Positions 22,380 through 35,773 of a stretch of DNA of 64,000 bases are shown piece by piece. Both the position numbers and the translations under genes were made by a program. Position 1 is the first letter of the stretch, and each line of letters starts with the position of its first letter. Source of the DNA: Avena insularis (taxonomy: Eukaryota > Streptophyta > Magnoliopsida > Poales > Poaceae); NCBI GenBank assembly GCA_023614405.1, contig CM042694.1:355774010-355838009 (forward strand). The letters are read 5' to 3'. The notes below the pieces were generated by a model. It ran no database searches and was not told where the DNA came from. It was given only the letters and a program-made list of their open reading frames with translations.

Positions 22380-24455
22380 TGAAGGAGATATTCCCTAGAG
22401 GAAAATAATAAATAGGTTTTTATTGTCATATCTCAATTAGTTTATAACAGTTTCATATTATGCTAGAACTATGCCACGTAGAAACATTGGTACAGGTGTG
22501 GTATGAAACAACAAAGTGCCTAGTAGCCTCTATTTATACTAGTTCGTTGGTCATGAGGATGATCTGGGTTTCAAGATCATGGGCATATATGCCGACTGAC
22601 AACAGGATCATATCATTGGATAATGATGTGATTGGACATTCCTCGAAGGATTGCAACATGATCAAGTCATATAGTTCATTGTTGCAACAGCTATACCTAG
22701 ACTCCTTCTCCTTAGACCGTGAGCTCATATTACTCCTTTGTTTCCGATCTTGCTTAGATCGCATCAAGCGCCCATAATGTCTGATGGTTATAAAGGTGTA
22801 CGTTGGGTATTCCGAAAGAACAGTAGATGACATGTGACTACAAGACCGGGATTTATTCACCCACATGACGGGTAAAGATACATACGGCCGGCTTGGTGAG
22901 ATTGCATCCATAAATGTTGCAACATGTGACTCGGTCACGGGGATGTAATATCACGGTAACAAGAAAGCAGAACTTGTTGTGAACGAGATTGAACAAGGTA
23001 TGGGATACGAATGATCGGATCTCGGACAAGCTGTATCGAGAAACAAAAGGAAGAGGATGCTACATTTAGCGGTTCAAACGACATTGTCATCAGGAATGCA
23101 TAGGGGTCACATGGATATCCCTGGTCCCTATGTTGATCATTGATACAGATCATGTCTAGAGCATTCCCGAGCCGTGAGAGGATACACTTAAGGGTATGAT
23201 GAGAGCGATCATTCGTAAGACAGAATCACAGTAGAGAAAGAGAAAGCCGGAATCGTTCCGTAGAGAGATCCGAAGTTGTTCGGAGAAAGAATAACGGAAA
23301 AGACTGGAAAGTGTTTTTGGATAAATGGGAATTTAAATATACATTTATTATATGTTAATTATGAATTAATATATTCTAAATAATATTTAGATTAATATTT
23401 ATAAAGGCAACTTTTATATTAGGCCAAATCCTAGAGGGAAAAGGCCTAAGAATAAATCTGCAGAAAATGATAAAAGGAACAGCCCACGTGGGCGGCAGAT
23501 AAGTTGCCACCTGGGCAGCACAGTAGCAACCGCCTTTGCGACCACCGTATGGCAGATAATCCGCCATGAGGCGGTGCGAGGCCATTACCATTGCGGCCGG
23601 TTTGGCTCGACCCCGGCCCATGCGGGCTCGTGAGTCGGCCACCACCGGCCAGTGGCAGGCACCACCCGGTGCCACGGAGGCGGAGCAGCCACAGGCGTTG
23701 GCGCCCACCCGGCAAGCTGGGCGCTTTACCGCTTCTTCTTTGCAGTGGGGCTCAGCCGCCCACCCCGCAAGCTACCCTATTTTTCCTTTTATTAGCTATT
23801 TTCTGTTTTGGCTATTGGGCTGGATTTTGGCCCATCCGGCCAGGACGAAAATACCTGATATTTTCCCTTTATTAATAGTCCCACATGGCTAACCTAATGG
23901 GGAGGGCACACCCCCTCCGCCTATATACAGGGGTGCCTATGGGTGGGATTAACCACACCAATATTTGGAGAAGTCCTTTGGTTGACTTCCTCCTTCCCTC
24001 TCTCTCTCTAGCCCTTGTGACTATGGCCCCAAGTTTGGGCTGTGCGATCAAGGCACAACTGCAGCACGCCGTTGCGCTGGAGGGATTCCTAGCCGGATAT
24101 CAACTTCCGCACTCCCGACGGGATCGGGGAGCCGGAGGTCTCATCGTGCATCGGATGTGTACGAAGACACGAGGCGCAACACTTGGGGTGCTTAAATGTC
24201 GTGAGTCGGAGCTGTTGCACGATGAAGATGAAGAAGGAGCAAGGGGTGACCTGCGAGGAGCTTCGCGACCTTGAGGTCGGCTACTAGTACGACTACATCA
24301 ACCACGTTCCCCGCGGAACGTTAACCGCGTACGGTCTACAAGGGTATATATTCTCTACGCTCTGGTCGTTATCGCATTATTACATAGATAGATCCTAGGC
24401 AGTTTTTGGGGTTCCATCGTAGGAATTTTTTTGTTTTCTGCTGCGATCCCCAACA
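22380..24455 (+). repeat. 5' LTR of the LARD
   Basis: 2076 bp, TG...CA. It is colinear with 28535-29987 plus 37746-38117. A TATA-like CCTATATACAG lies at 23920-23930. A GC-rich segment (about 23500-23760) precedes the promoter. The stretch 23871-24083 is present here but missing in the 3' LTR. Confidence 0.9.
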
Positions 24456-24456
24456 G

Positions 24457-24468
24457 TGGTATCACAGC
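24457..24468 (+). other. Primer binding site of the LARD
   Basis: TGGTATCACAGC, one mismatch from the initiator tRNA-Met complement TGGTATCAGAGC, one base after the LTR end. Confidence 0.85.
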
Positions 24469-27400
24469 CGATCTATGCGTAGGAGTGATGTACGGCTAGT
24501 ACGCACAAGTTTTATGCGGACATTGATCCCTTAGTTGTTACCCTCTAACGTGTACTTGTTTACATCGCGGTATTGCTTGATGAAGCGGCCCGGACCGACC
24601 TTACGCGTATTCGTACGCGAGACTGGTTCCACGCTCAACATACGGCTTGTATCGTATATGTGGCTAGCGGGTGTATGTCTCTCATTAGATAGTTGATATA
24701 GCATTTACAACGGAGGGCCCCAAAAGGTGTGTAGTAGAGACCACTGTCGGATCCATGTTGTGGTTGGAAAGTTTGTAGTTTAGAAACGATTCTATTGCGA
24801 AAGCCCTAACAACCACGTAAAACTTGCAATAGATAAAGTAGAGGCGTCTAACTTTATTTTGCAGGGGGCATGTGATTATGATATGGCATTGGTCGTTACG
24901 AAGGTAAAGTAGTTTACTTTTCTGTTACTAAGTAGTATAGTAATAGTCATCGTTCCGATGGACAACCTGGTGAAGGCGTCGTGGACTTTGCGTCAAACCA
25001 AGGGCAAGATGGAGATCATGCCGGAGCGCTCGATGGAGATCAAGGCGCAAGAAATACCATATCATATCACATTACACATATGATGTTGATACCAGTTTTT
25101 ACATCTTATTGTGTGCTAGTATTTAGATACTCAACGGTAGCAAATAAGATAATCCCTATTGAATTCCAATGTTCCGAGTTCCCCTTGTGTGTGCGCCACC
25201 AAGAAAGTTCTTCGGTATGAGGCGCCCTGCGGTGAGTAGGGGTCAGACATATCTACGTTCGCATACAGTGGGTGTAAGCCATGTTGCACAGCAAATACAC
25301 ACAAGTTATATTTGGCGAGCCTAGCACGTTACAGAGACGTGGCTTCGGAACACAAGAGATCGAAAGATCGAGCATGAGTCACATGGATGATGTGATTGGC
25401 ATTAGTGAATGTCTACCTTTGATAATGCACTGATGGCCGTGTAACACGGGGGAGGTGCAGAGGATAGGGATCATGCGATCACTAAAATCGTCTAGGGGAT
25501 GACAATTTTAGTGTAGACCAATTATAAATTGATCTCTTATTATAAACTTAGTCTAGATGTCTACTTGCAAATATCTTAGTAGACCTTAGCCTATCCCATT
25601 GAGGTCCTTTGCGACCGTGGGAATATATTGCTTAATTTGGAACATAGCAAAAGGGTCCAACTTCATAGATTAATACCCACGCCTGAGGGATATCCTCGTA
25701 AAGGTGATCTTCTCTTCTTGATACAATAACCATTAGGAGATAATTCGATGACTCCGGAATGTTTGGAAAAACACTTAGCAATCTTGCATTAGAGTTGAGA
25801 ACTCTTAGAAGGGCTTGATTGCGATGGAGGTCATGGATGAAAAGGTATATGTGAGATGTACAAATTATAAATGTGGTTCTTGCAAAACTCATTGCAGTTT
25901 GCAAAGTATTTGATACTTGTCCCGTTTTGTGAAAATAGGAGGATCTGCTTGAGAATTGCTGGTTTTGAGGCAACGTGACTTGATGACGGCAAGCAAAATA
26001 GTTGATGGCCGACATCACCTCTTCCCTCAAAGTTTGTCATTTGGATTAGTGGACTTGAATATAATTTTGTAATCCTTGTTTGTGTGTCTTGCTTTTGGCA
26101 AGACGATTATTCATATGAATAAGTTACAAGTCAGTTTGTACTATTCTTATGAACAATACCGTTAGGGTCACATTACGATTACAAACAAGTTATTCTCATC
26201 ACTATGTTAATAATAATAGTTTAAACATTTATAAAGGATTAGAATGCTAAAAGATATCCAAAGTTTAATAATAAAATGACACTACAGTTTAAGTCATTTT
26301 GGTTATTGTAGGTTCTTTATGAAAGATCGGGGTCCTAGATGCTTAATGTAGAGACTTTGCAAAACCATGCCTCTTGGGCAGAATGACCAAAAACTCCGCA
26401 TTCTGGTAAAACGGTGATATGCGAAGAAATGTTGAAACTTATACATAATGATGTATCATATTTTCAACAAGTAGTGGAAATCATTTATTGTGGACTTAAG
26501 TGAATAAGTGTATTTACTTAATGAAACATGAAGTTTGAAATGAATTTAATTGTTCAAATGAGTTCATAACTAAATGGGATATTGAATTAACAAGAATTAA
26601 CAAGTCTCTTCGATTTGATCGACATGACTAAAGTATTCAAGTTAAGTTTAGCATAAAAGGGATTTGTGAAAGATGTTTCACAAATTATGATAATTGGACG
26701 AATTCAAACTGTGTTGAAATATCTAAATATCATAATCATTATGTATTAAGATACATATGGTATAGTATTATCTCTTATAGGGGTCATAGTTGTCATTTAG
26801 AGTAAGAGATCGAAATAAGCAAAACACTCATTTGAAATACAAAGGAACGTCTAAAGATTCGTGGAAACAACACCATAAGTGTTATGACATGTTCGAGTTT
26901 CTGGAGATTTCGATAAGTCGAAATCGTGGCGAATAAACAAGTCTTTGTAGAGCATTCTTAGGAAGCTATGAATGCATCATCCACAAGGGGCAAACCTGCT
27001 ATTGTCCTAAGTTGATGTGTCTTAATGAAGATACAGGTGGAAGAAAGTAAAAGATCACAACAAGGTATTTGACCTTACCTCCGGATTGTTGAGTGGCGCA
27101 GCGGAATTTGTTCCATAAATCCAAACTCTACAAATAGAGGAGAAACCAATGATAATGATCATAAAGTTTCAAGTAAATACTTTTACTAAAGAAAGTAGGA
27201 TTCAACTATATATTCTACAAGTTTGTAAAATTATATTGTTGATTCACTTGTTGTGTTTTGAACAAGACGTACCTACAAATTACAAAGAAGCGTGATAGAC
27301 CTAAGTACGAGAAATGAATGGTCATTGAAATCTCGTTAGTGGAATTCTCGATTTGATGATGATCAAAGAATTTTGGAATGTCCAAGATTATCGAGAGGAC

Positions 27401-28524
27401 CTAGATTTGAGTGCGAGCAAATCAGCTTGGCTAATTCATAATATGTAGCTGACATATTTTGGGTGGGAGCTAAGTCAAATCCCTAGATCTCAAACATGAA
27501 TGTCATATTTGAGTGGGAGCGTGAAATCATTCTAGGATATGTGGACAACATATGTGAATGATGTGATTGGTGTTAATAATATTTAAGTTAGATAAATTAG
27601 GATGAAGTTGAAGTTATTGAACAAAGAGATCTATTGAGATAGATTGGTGAGTTTAATAAACACTAAATGTCGAATGCTTCCTGGACTTGATTCTGAAAGA
27701 TGTTCAGAATGTCCTAAGACAAGATTCTGAAGAAGATCGGAATGGAACAATGTAAGAAAGAAGTTCTTACTATATGAAGCATTGAGTTAGTATTGCAACT
27801 ATGGTTGAAAGAAATAGATGCGTTGCGTCTCCTATGCCTCAGTCATAGGTTCTTCCATATAACCATGTTGTATACTTGACATAAAGTGACCTGAAGTTCT
27901 GGTTGGTAGGACAAAGTCTTAACTGTAAGAACATGTCTTTAAGTGATTCCTGAGTTGATCACTGAACCAGAATTAAGTTTGTACTTAAATAGCAAGAAGC
28001 AAAGTAAATGGCACAGATGCATTTCATGCACTAGGATCTACATAGATATAGAAGTATAAAGGCTCCATCTGATGTGATGTATAATGTTGTGGCAGGGCTA
28101 GTTCGCTTTTAACATAGAATGATGTGTCCCAGGACCCAGTGCCCATGAGAAAGCCCTCGAGGTTGATCTAAAGTCACTGTAAGATCCTGGAATCTGGCCT
28201 TGTTCTGCTGCCTTGACTATAGTATATACACAGAGGATAGCAAAGTGTGTTTCGAAGTTTAGATGACAATGGTGAAAATGACCGGCATCATAAACACTAG
28301 AAACAAAGTCTCACTTTGTCGCCAAACAAATACTTCGACCCATTATGCGATAATGGTGTGAATGTAAAAATTAGGAAGACATTAATGATTTACAAAAGAC
28401 ATAATGATCTGGTAAAACAGAACATGGACATGACGTTTCCCATGAGCATGCATGATCTGTAAACGCATATGGTATATAGTTTATATGGGTAAAATGCAAG
28501 CTGAATTATTTGTACTCTAGTGCA
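24469..28524 (+). other. Non-coding interior of the LARD
   Basis: About 4.05 kb, AT-rich, with stops in all frames. The longest frames are only 79 codons (24981-25220, plus) and 132 codons (25632-26030, minus), neither with a recognisable domain. There is no zinc knuckle, DTG/DGG protease, YxDD or integrase motif. The words agtgggag(c/a) near 27466 and 27510 resemble the polypurine tract at 28524. Confidence 0.8.
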
Positions 28525-28534
28525 AGTGGGAGAC
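28522..28534 (+). other. Polypurine tract of the LARD
   Basis: GCAAGTGGGAGAC directly precedes the 3' LTR. AAGTGGGAGA is the usual polypurine form of cereal Copia elements. Confidence 0.8.
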
Positions 28535-29987
28535 TGAAGGAGATATGCCCTAGAGGCAAATAATAAATAGGTTTTTATTGTCATATCTCAATTAGTTTAT
28601 AATAGTTTCATATTGTGCTAGAATTGTGCCAAGTAGAAACATTGGTACAGGTGTGATGTGAAACAACAAAGTCCCTAGTAGCCTCTATTTATACTAGTTC
28701 GTTGGTGGTGAGGATGATCTGGGTTTCAAGATCATGGGCATTTATGCTGACTAACAACGGGATCATATCATTGAAGAATGATGTGATTGGACATTCCTCG
28801 AAGGATTGCAACATGATCAAGTCATAGAGTTCATTGTCGCAACAGATATACCTAGACTCCTTCTCCTTAGACCGTGAGCTCATATTACTCACTGTTTCCC
28901 GATGCTGCTTAGACTGCATCAAGCGTCACTTGGTAATAAAGTGTTATAAAGGTGTACGTTGGGTATTCCGAAGGAATAGTAGATGACATGTGACTGCAAG
29001 ACCGTGATATTTTCACCCACAGGATGGGTAAAGATACATACGGCCGGCTTGGTGAGATTGCATCCATAAATGTTGCAACATGTGACTCGGTCACGGGGAT
29101 GTAATATCACGGTAACAAGAAAACAGAACTTGTTGTGAACGAGATTGAACAAGGTATAGGAAACGAATGATCGGATCTCGGACAAGTTGTATCGAGAAAC
29201 AAAAGGAAGAGGATGCTACATTTAGCGGTTCAAACGACATTGTCATCAGGAAAGCATAGGGGTCACATGGATATCCCTGGTCCCTCTATTGATCATTGAT
29301 ACAGATCATGTCTAGAGCATTCCCGAGCCGTGAGAGGATACACTTAAGGGTACGGTGAGAGCGATCATTCGTAAGACGGAATCACAGTAGAGAAAGAGAA
29401 AGCCGGAATCGTTCCGCAGAGAGATCCAAAGTTGTTCGGAGAAAGAATAAAGGAAAAGACCAGAAAAGTGTTTTCGGATAAATGGAAATTTAAATATACA
29501 TTTATTATATGTTAATTATGAATTAATATATTCTAAATAATATTTAGATTAAGATTTATAAAGGCAAATTTTATATTAGGCCAAATCCTAGAGGGAAAAG
29601 GCCTAAGAATAAATCTGTAGAAAATGATAAAAGGAATAGCCCACATGGGCGACAGATAAGTTGCCGCTTGCAGCGTGATGGTAACAACCGCCCATGCCGG
29701 ACCACATGGGTGACGGATAATCCACGCCAGGCGGTAGTGCAATTCTAGCCATAGCGGCCGACCTAGCTCGACCCCGGCCCATGCTTGTTTCATGAGGAGG
29801 CGACCACCGGTGACGGGCGTGACGTCCCACCCGGCCGGTCTGGAGGAGGCCAAGCTCACTTCGCCGCTGTGGGGCTCGCCCACCGCTGCTACCCCCTTTT
29901 CCTTTTATTAGTTGTTTTCTGTTTTGGCTATTGGGCTGGTTTTTGGCCCATCCAGGCAGAACGAAAATACCTGATATTTTCCCTTTA
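28535..29987 (+). repeat. 3' LTR of the LARD, first part
   Basis: It matches 22380-23870 with scattered substitutions. It is broken after CCCTTTA at the junction with chromovirus sequence (ACGTTGCTGATTT). The LTR resumes at 37746. Confidence 0.9.
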
Positions 29988-30062
29988 ACGTTGCTGATTT
30001 ATCACCATATGCTGGAGAAGACCTTGGAGCGTTGAGGTCGACGCCTTTTGAAGGGGGGGAGA
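29988..30062 (+). repeat. Relic of a second chromovirus copy (pol 3' end and polypurine tract)
   Basis: It encodes [27 protein letters not shown] residues (first residue altered) and ends in GAAGGGGGGGAGA, as at 36742-36753. It lies outside the left LTR, so the array has the order 3' end, LTR, interior, LTR. Confidence 0.85.
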
Positions 30063-31036
30063 TGATGAGGACATCCCTACAATTACACCTACCCCAATGA
30101 CTACTAAAGATGCTACAACTGTTGCAAGAAAGGATCAGTCCAATGAGATTAGAATTGGACCTATTACAAGAGCTCGTGGTAAGCTACTGGAACAACAGGT
30201 GAATTTACTCCTAAATGAATCGGGTACTTTGATTGATGAGAACTTTATACTGCCTAAGTCTATGCATTTATGTATGATCAGGTTCGTTGGAGAAACAAGC
30301 ATGGCGCGAGGAGGAGAGGGGCTACAAGAGAAGCCCAACATGATGATCGCCCAAGGATTCGCGAGGGAGGAGCAGGAGGAAGGCGCAAGAGAAGATCATC
30401 AAGACGAAGGCAAAAAGATCTACCACGACCGGAGTGTGCGGCCAGACCCACGGTTGTCGGCTGGTCGAGAGGCAAACTGGCGTGGACATTCAAGATGCCG
30501 ATTCGGACACTACAGACGCCACCGGAAACTTCAAAGTTTCCGGCAGATCGGACTGTCAAGACACTTCACCCGAGTGTCCGGCTTGACCCTGTCCGCCCAC
30601 TTACCGAGTGTCACCAACGAATCTGGTCCGAGTCGGTTTGTATCAGTTTGAGTCGTATGCGTTTAGTTTTGGTTTCTGGTCACCCCAGCCGCCCTTATAA
30701 GCTATGGGACGACCTCTAGTTAGGGTTTAGAGCACGTTAAAATATTTTGGAGTTGTTTGTTTCATAGAACCTCTGGAATTACCCTGTGTTCGAATCTACC
30801 AACTATAATTGAGTGTGATCTGTTGTTCCATTGGGAATTAGTAGATTGCATACTACCGTTCGTGGTCACGGCTGCGTGTGCAAGAGCGTGGTGTTGTGAA
30901 TATCCTACAAGGTTCGAGAGTTGTTGCATTGGCATCAGGGATCGAGTAGGAGAGTTCATAGCTATAGGCTAGTTATCTATCATCCACCATTATCATTGCC
31001 ATCCGCTTACTGAGAAGATCGGGCCACCCCATATCA
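30063..31036 (+). repeat. Left LTR of the chromovirus
   Basis: 974 bp from TGATGAGGAC to CCCCATATCA. The first 240 bp encode the pol tail (GPITRARGKLL, ENFILPKSM, CMIRFVGETS). A TATA-like CCCTTATAAGC lies at 30692-30702. The palindromic words seen in the right LTR are eroded here (for example GTGTGCGGCC for GTGTCCGGCC). Confidence 0.85.
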
Positions 31037-31038
31037 TC

Positions 31039-31051
31039 TTGGTATCAGATT
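31039..31051 (+). other. Primer binding site of the chromovirus
   Basis: TTGGTATCAGATT is two to three bases inside the LTR and matches the initiator tRNA-Met type TGGTATCAGA. Confidence 0.8.
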
Positions 31052-32108
31052 ACCAGTGTTGCCTCGGTAAGCATCCACAAATCCATCCATCGATTAGAGA
31101 GTGTTTTCTTCCTATACAGAAAAGGCCTTAAAAAGATTTGCCATAAACTAGATTGCATCGTTTTCAAGTTTTACTTGCTGATTGTATCTTCTCGTAGATC
31201 CGATCTACAGGTTTTTTCTCGTAGGAGTCTAGTTTCCGTTTGTGTCTCGGTGTAGGGTTTGATCTTGTTTTCCGCTGTTTCCCACCGTTACCGTTTCTGC
31301 AAGTGTTTAATCGTTTTTCCGAGTCCACATAGCGTACCTTTGTTTGCATACCATAGACACATCCTATCTACAGCATCTGTGCCTAGGAACGTACCCACAA
31401 GACTAGTTTCTTTGCTCCGACAGGCTGCTCATTAGGGTTTGCAGTGCAGAAATTTTCGACAGGCAAAACCGGACTATCCGGCCGAATCACACCAGACTAT
31501 CCGGCCCAACCGGAGTCTCCAACACATATCAACCGGACTATCCGGCCCAGTTTTGTTATAAGTTGCTGTGCTCGTTTGCATTGAGTAATATAGTTGAAAA
31601 AAAATCAAAAAAAAGAGAAGAAAAGAGAATCAGTATAAAAAAAGAGAAAAGAGCTACAAGCCTAAAAAAAATAGAGATATAGAAGTGTGCAATATTGGAG
31701 GCATTGTTGTATAGCACTGGTAGATTGAGCAATCTTGTGCCTGTTCTATTTGAACTATTACTAGCGTCTCTGTTGTGCATTGCAATATTCCTTTTCATAA
31801 GTTTCTTTGCCACGTTTATCTCCACTGTGTGTGTTTCTTGGGTTTTTGTACGATCAGCACTAGGACTTGTTGCGGTGTAGATAGGATACCATACCTATAG
31901 CTCCACCTTAAATAACCTGTGTGCCCTGGGATCGTTCTCTATACCTTTGATATTCACTTCATTACATCAAGTGCATCAGTCCTTGATTTCGTTTGGTAGA
32001 GCATCTCTATTCACTTTGGAACGGTAAGATCTCCTTTCTTATTAGTTGCGAGTGAGTTGTGAGAGTTTCCACCATACAGATTTTGATTTTTGCACTAACC
32101 TACTAATC
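31052..32108 (+). other. Leader of the chromovirus with palindromic words
   Basis: About 1.06 kb before gag without long frames. Between 31468 and 31549 it contains ACCGGACTATCCGGCC twice, a one-base variant (ACCAGACTATCCGGCC) and ACCGGAGTCTCC. The same words occur in the right LTR. An A-rich AAAAAAGAG tract is at 31598-31675. In retroelements this leader normally holds packaging and dimerisation signals. Confidence 0.7.
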
Positions 32109-33878
32109 ATGTCTTCTAGTGATAATGATGTTGTGTTGCAGAAAAAGAAGGATGAAGAGCTCGTCAATTGGTGTGAATATGAGGCTTTGAAATCCCACTT
32201 GACACGTGTGTTTACTAACACGACAGATGCCATTTACAAGAATCTCCAAGATATGAATATGAGATTGGATCAGCATGTTGGGACGGTTGATACTATCCAA
32301 ACACAAGTGGCTACGCTCAATGTCAATGTCACCACTTTGCGGCGATCCATTGAGGGTCCGATAACCGCTTTACATAGAAGGAAAATCCTCAACATGATGA
32401 TGCTTTTGATGATTTCGATGAGGGTAGCGCCGCCGATGTCGCTCCACATCTTTGGCAGGGGACGTGCTATTCCCCCTGTCCCTGCTCATGGTCGTGGGTT
32501 TGCCCATCTTGGGCGTGGTCCACGTGTGCCCAACCAAGCTGATGACGGTTTGGGCAAGCCAAAATTCTTGATTCCTAAGTTTGATGGTTCCATTGATCCT
32601 GAAGACTACCTCACCTGGGAATTGAAGATTGAGAAACTCTGGCGCTTATTTGACTATCCAGAAGATAAGAAGGTCAAGCTTGCAGCATCTGAATTTGATG
32701 GTTATGCTTTGCGTTGGTGGGATGCTCTTGTGCAACATAGGAGGGAGGACAATGAACTTCCTGTGATGGATTGGCGTGAGATGAAACAAATCATGAAGGC
32801 ACGTTTCATACCAACCAACTACTTGTGATCAGTTTTTGATAAATTGACGCAATTGAAGCAAGGCACCATGACAGTTGATGAGTACTACATGGAGATGGAG
32901 ATGCTTATGCAGCGTGCTTGAGTTCGTGAGTCCATTGAGATGACCATGCAGCGATTCCTAAACAATCTGAAGTTACCGATCAAGAGCATTGTTCGTCATC
33001 ACAAGTATGAGACCATGAATGAGTTGTTGCATCATGCTAGAGAGGCCGAATCCCAGTTGGCAGAAGAGGCGAAGTCACGTGCTTGTTTTCCATCCTCCAG
33101 CAGATTTTCGGCCAGGTCTACACCTCCTACAGTCATGCCACCAGCTGCTGTTCCGTTTAGACCATCGGCTAAACCAGCAAGTACACCTTCATTTGGTTCT
33201 AATGCTCGGAAACCCGCTGCTCCTGCTGCTAGCTCGGGTTCCAACAAGTCTACTGCACGTACTCGTGATGTAGTGTGCCATACTTGTGGGGGTAGAGGTC
33301 ACTACAAAAAGGATTGTCCAAACAACAAGGTTATGTTTGTTAATGAACAAGGTGAAGTAGAAAGTGGAGATGAAGCTTCTGATGATGATATTGACGACAG
33401 CGAGGAAGGTGCTGATGCATATGCTGAGCGTGCACCCACTATTGTCATATCTTCACGTGTACTTAGTGTGCAACCGGTTGAGGAATCTCAGCGTTGCAAC
33501 TTGTTCCAAACAAAAGCTCTAGTTGGACCAAACAAAGCTTGCAAGGTAATTATTGATGGAGGTAGCTGCAGAAATCTTGCAAGTAAGGAACTATGTGCCA
33601 AACTGAATTTGACATACTTACCTCATCCCAAGCCATACTACATACAATGGTTGAGCAACAATGGTGAGATGAAGGTAAATCATATGGTACGTGTGAATTT
33701 TCAAATAGGTCCATACAAAGATTCTATTGATTTTGATGTGGTTCCTATGACTGTTTGTCACCTACTATTGGGTCGGTCTTGGCTCTATGATCGCCATGTG
33801 CAACACAATGGCCGAGCCAATACATATCACTTGGAATTCAAAGGGAAGAAGATTACTATACAGCCAATGACACCATAA
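32109..33878 (+). pseudogene. gag-pro: gag and protease of the chromovirus
   Basis: Start ATG 32109 (MSSSDNDVVLQKKK). The capsid region has PKFDGSIDPEDYLTWELKIEKLW, in parts FDGSIDPEDYLTW and YALRWWDALV (about 32575-32730). In-frame TGA stops lie at 32826-32828 and 32919-32921, with gag residues readable through both (TQLKQGTMTVDEYYMEM). The zinc knuckle CHTCGGRGHYKKDC is at about 33277-33318. The protease active site is VIIDGGSCRNLAS (about 33547-33585), and CHLLLGRSWLYDRH is its C-terminal motif. The frame ends TAA at 33876-33878. The products would package RNA and process the polyprotein. Confidence 0.9.
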
Positions 33879-34078
33879 GAAATTATGAATGACTCGCCAG
33901 AAGATAGCGGTGAACTTGAAGGAAGATACTACCACTCGGCGAGACTGTGTTACAGCTATTCCTGATGTAATTGAGCCTAAATTGAGTGATATAACGAAAA
34001 GTGACAGAGTGCCTTGGTTATTGATACTAGCCACCAAGGAGGATATGAGAGAGTTTGAGGATCCTCTGACCATGCCAC

Positions 34079-35773
34079 TTGTGCTCATGTATAAGAGGCG
34101 AGGTATTGGTTTCTAACGACATGACCCCTATTTCTCTTGGTGTCTCTTACATTTTGCGGGATTTTGGGGATGTGTTTCTAGAAGGCGTACCCAGGTTTGC
34201 CCCATTAAGTGGTATAGAACATCAAGTGGACCTGATTTACGGCCACACTTCCCAACGTGCACCTTACAGGGACTAATCCGAAGAAACTAAGGAAATTCAG
34301 AAGCAAGTACAAGCGTTCTTGGATAAAGGGTACATTCATGTCTCTCTTAGCCCTTGTCTTTGTTCTGTTATTTTAGTTCCTAAGAAAGATGGTACATGGC
34401 GCATGTGTGTTGATTGTAGAGCGATTAGTAACATCACTATTCGATATCGTCATCCTATTCCACGCTTAGAGGATATGCTGGATGAATTGAGTGGTGCTGC
34501 TGTTTTCTCTAAAATTGACTTGCGTAGTGGTTATCATCAAATTAGGATGAAAGAAGGGGATGAATGGAAAACTGCTTTCAAAACTAAATTCGGTTTGTAT
34601 GAGTGGTTAGTTATGCCGTTTGGTCTTACTAATGCACCTAGTACTTTCATGCGTTTGATGAATCATGTTTTGAGAGAGTTTATTGGTCGTTTCGTGGTTG
34701 TTTACTTTGATGATATACTCATATACAGCCACACCGAATCTGAACATTGCACTCATATTAGACAAGTCTTGCAAGTGTTATGTGATAATAAACTGTATGC
34801 TAATCTTGAGAAGTGTACATTTGCAAAAGATAAGGTCATATTCCTAGGATTTGTTCTTTCTAAGCATGGATTAGAGGTAGATCAATCTAAAATTGAATCA
34901 ATACAGAATTGGCATACTCCAATGAATGTTAGTCAAGTGCGTAGTTTCCACGGTCTCGCTGGTTTCTATAGGCGTTTTGTGAAAGATTTTAGCACCATTG
35001 CTGCACCATTAAATGATTTGACAAAGAAAGATGTTTCTTTTGTATGGGGCGTGGCTCAAGACATTGCATTTGATACATTAAAACGTTTGCTTACTTCTGC
35101 ACCATTACTTGCTTTACCTGATTTTTCGAAGCAATTTGAAGTTGAATGTGATGCTAGTGGTATAGGCATAGGTGGCGTTTTGATGCAAGAGGGTCGGCCT
35201 ATAGCTTATTTTTCTGAGAAATTGACTGGTGCTCCTTTGAATTATTCTATATATGATAAAGAATTGTATGCACTTGTTAGAGTACTTGAGGTTTGGCAAC
35301 ATTATTTGTGGCCAAAAGAATTCATCATCCATTCTGATCATGAAGCTTTGAAATACTTGAAAGCTCAATCAAACTTGCATAGAAGATTAGCTAAATGGGT
35401 TGAGTTCATTGAGTCTTTTCCTTACATCATTAACTATAAGAAGGGAAAAGAGAACGTTGTTGCTGATGCTATATCTAGGAAGAACATGCTATTAACCAAT
35501 CTTGATGTTAAAATTCCTGGATTAGAAGCTATTTGTGCACTTTATGCAACTGACCATGATTTTGCTGAACCATATCGTTTGTGTGCTCTTAGAAACGCAT
35601 GGGATAAGTATCATATACATGATGGATATTTGTTTCGAGCTAACAAACTATGTATTCCAGAATCGTCGTTGCGTTTGTTCTTAGTGCAGAATCACATCTT
35701 TGGTGGTTTGATGGGTCACTTTAGGCGTGAAGGCGTTGCTCATGCTTGGATCACTTTTATTGGCCCAAGATGA
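34079..35773 (+). pseudogene. pol: Reverse transcriptase and RNase H of the chromovirus
   Basis: After a frame-broken linker (33879-34078), the frame holds LRDFGDVFLEGVP and GIEHQVDLI, a TAA at 34274-34276, then [57 protein letters not shown], catalytic YFDD (34703-34714), [14 protein letters not shown] and [13 protein letters not shown]. RNase H follows with [28 protein letters not shown] and [11 protein letters not shown]. The frame ends in a shift near 35755 at the integrase zinc-binding region. Strong gypsy/chromovirus assignment. Confidence 0.93.

Noticed and set aside
22460..22938. Open frames of 105-134 codons on both strands
   Set aside because: They lie inside the LARD 5' LTR; the same LTR region at 28.6-29.1 kb breaks them with stops and shifts, and they have no domain.
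23376..24274. GC-rich open frames of 90-130 codons
   Set aside because: They fall in the GC-rich promoter part of the LARD LTR and are not preserved in the 3' LTR copy.
24457..24468. tRNA gene fragment
   Set aside because: TGGTATCACAGC is a primer binding site beside an LTR end, not a tRNA gene; there is no cloverleaf.
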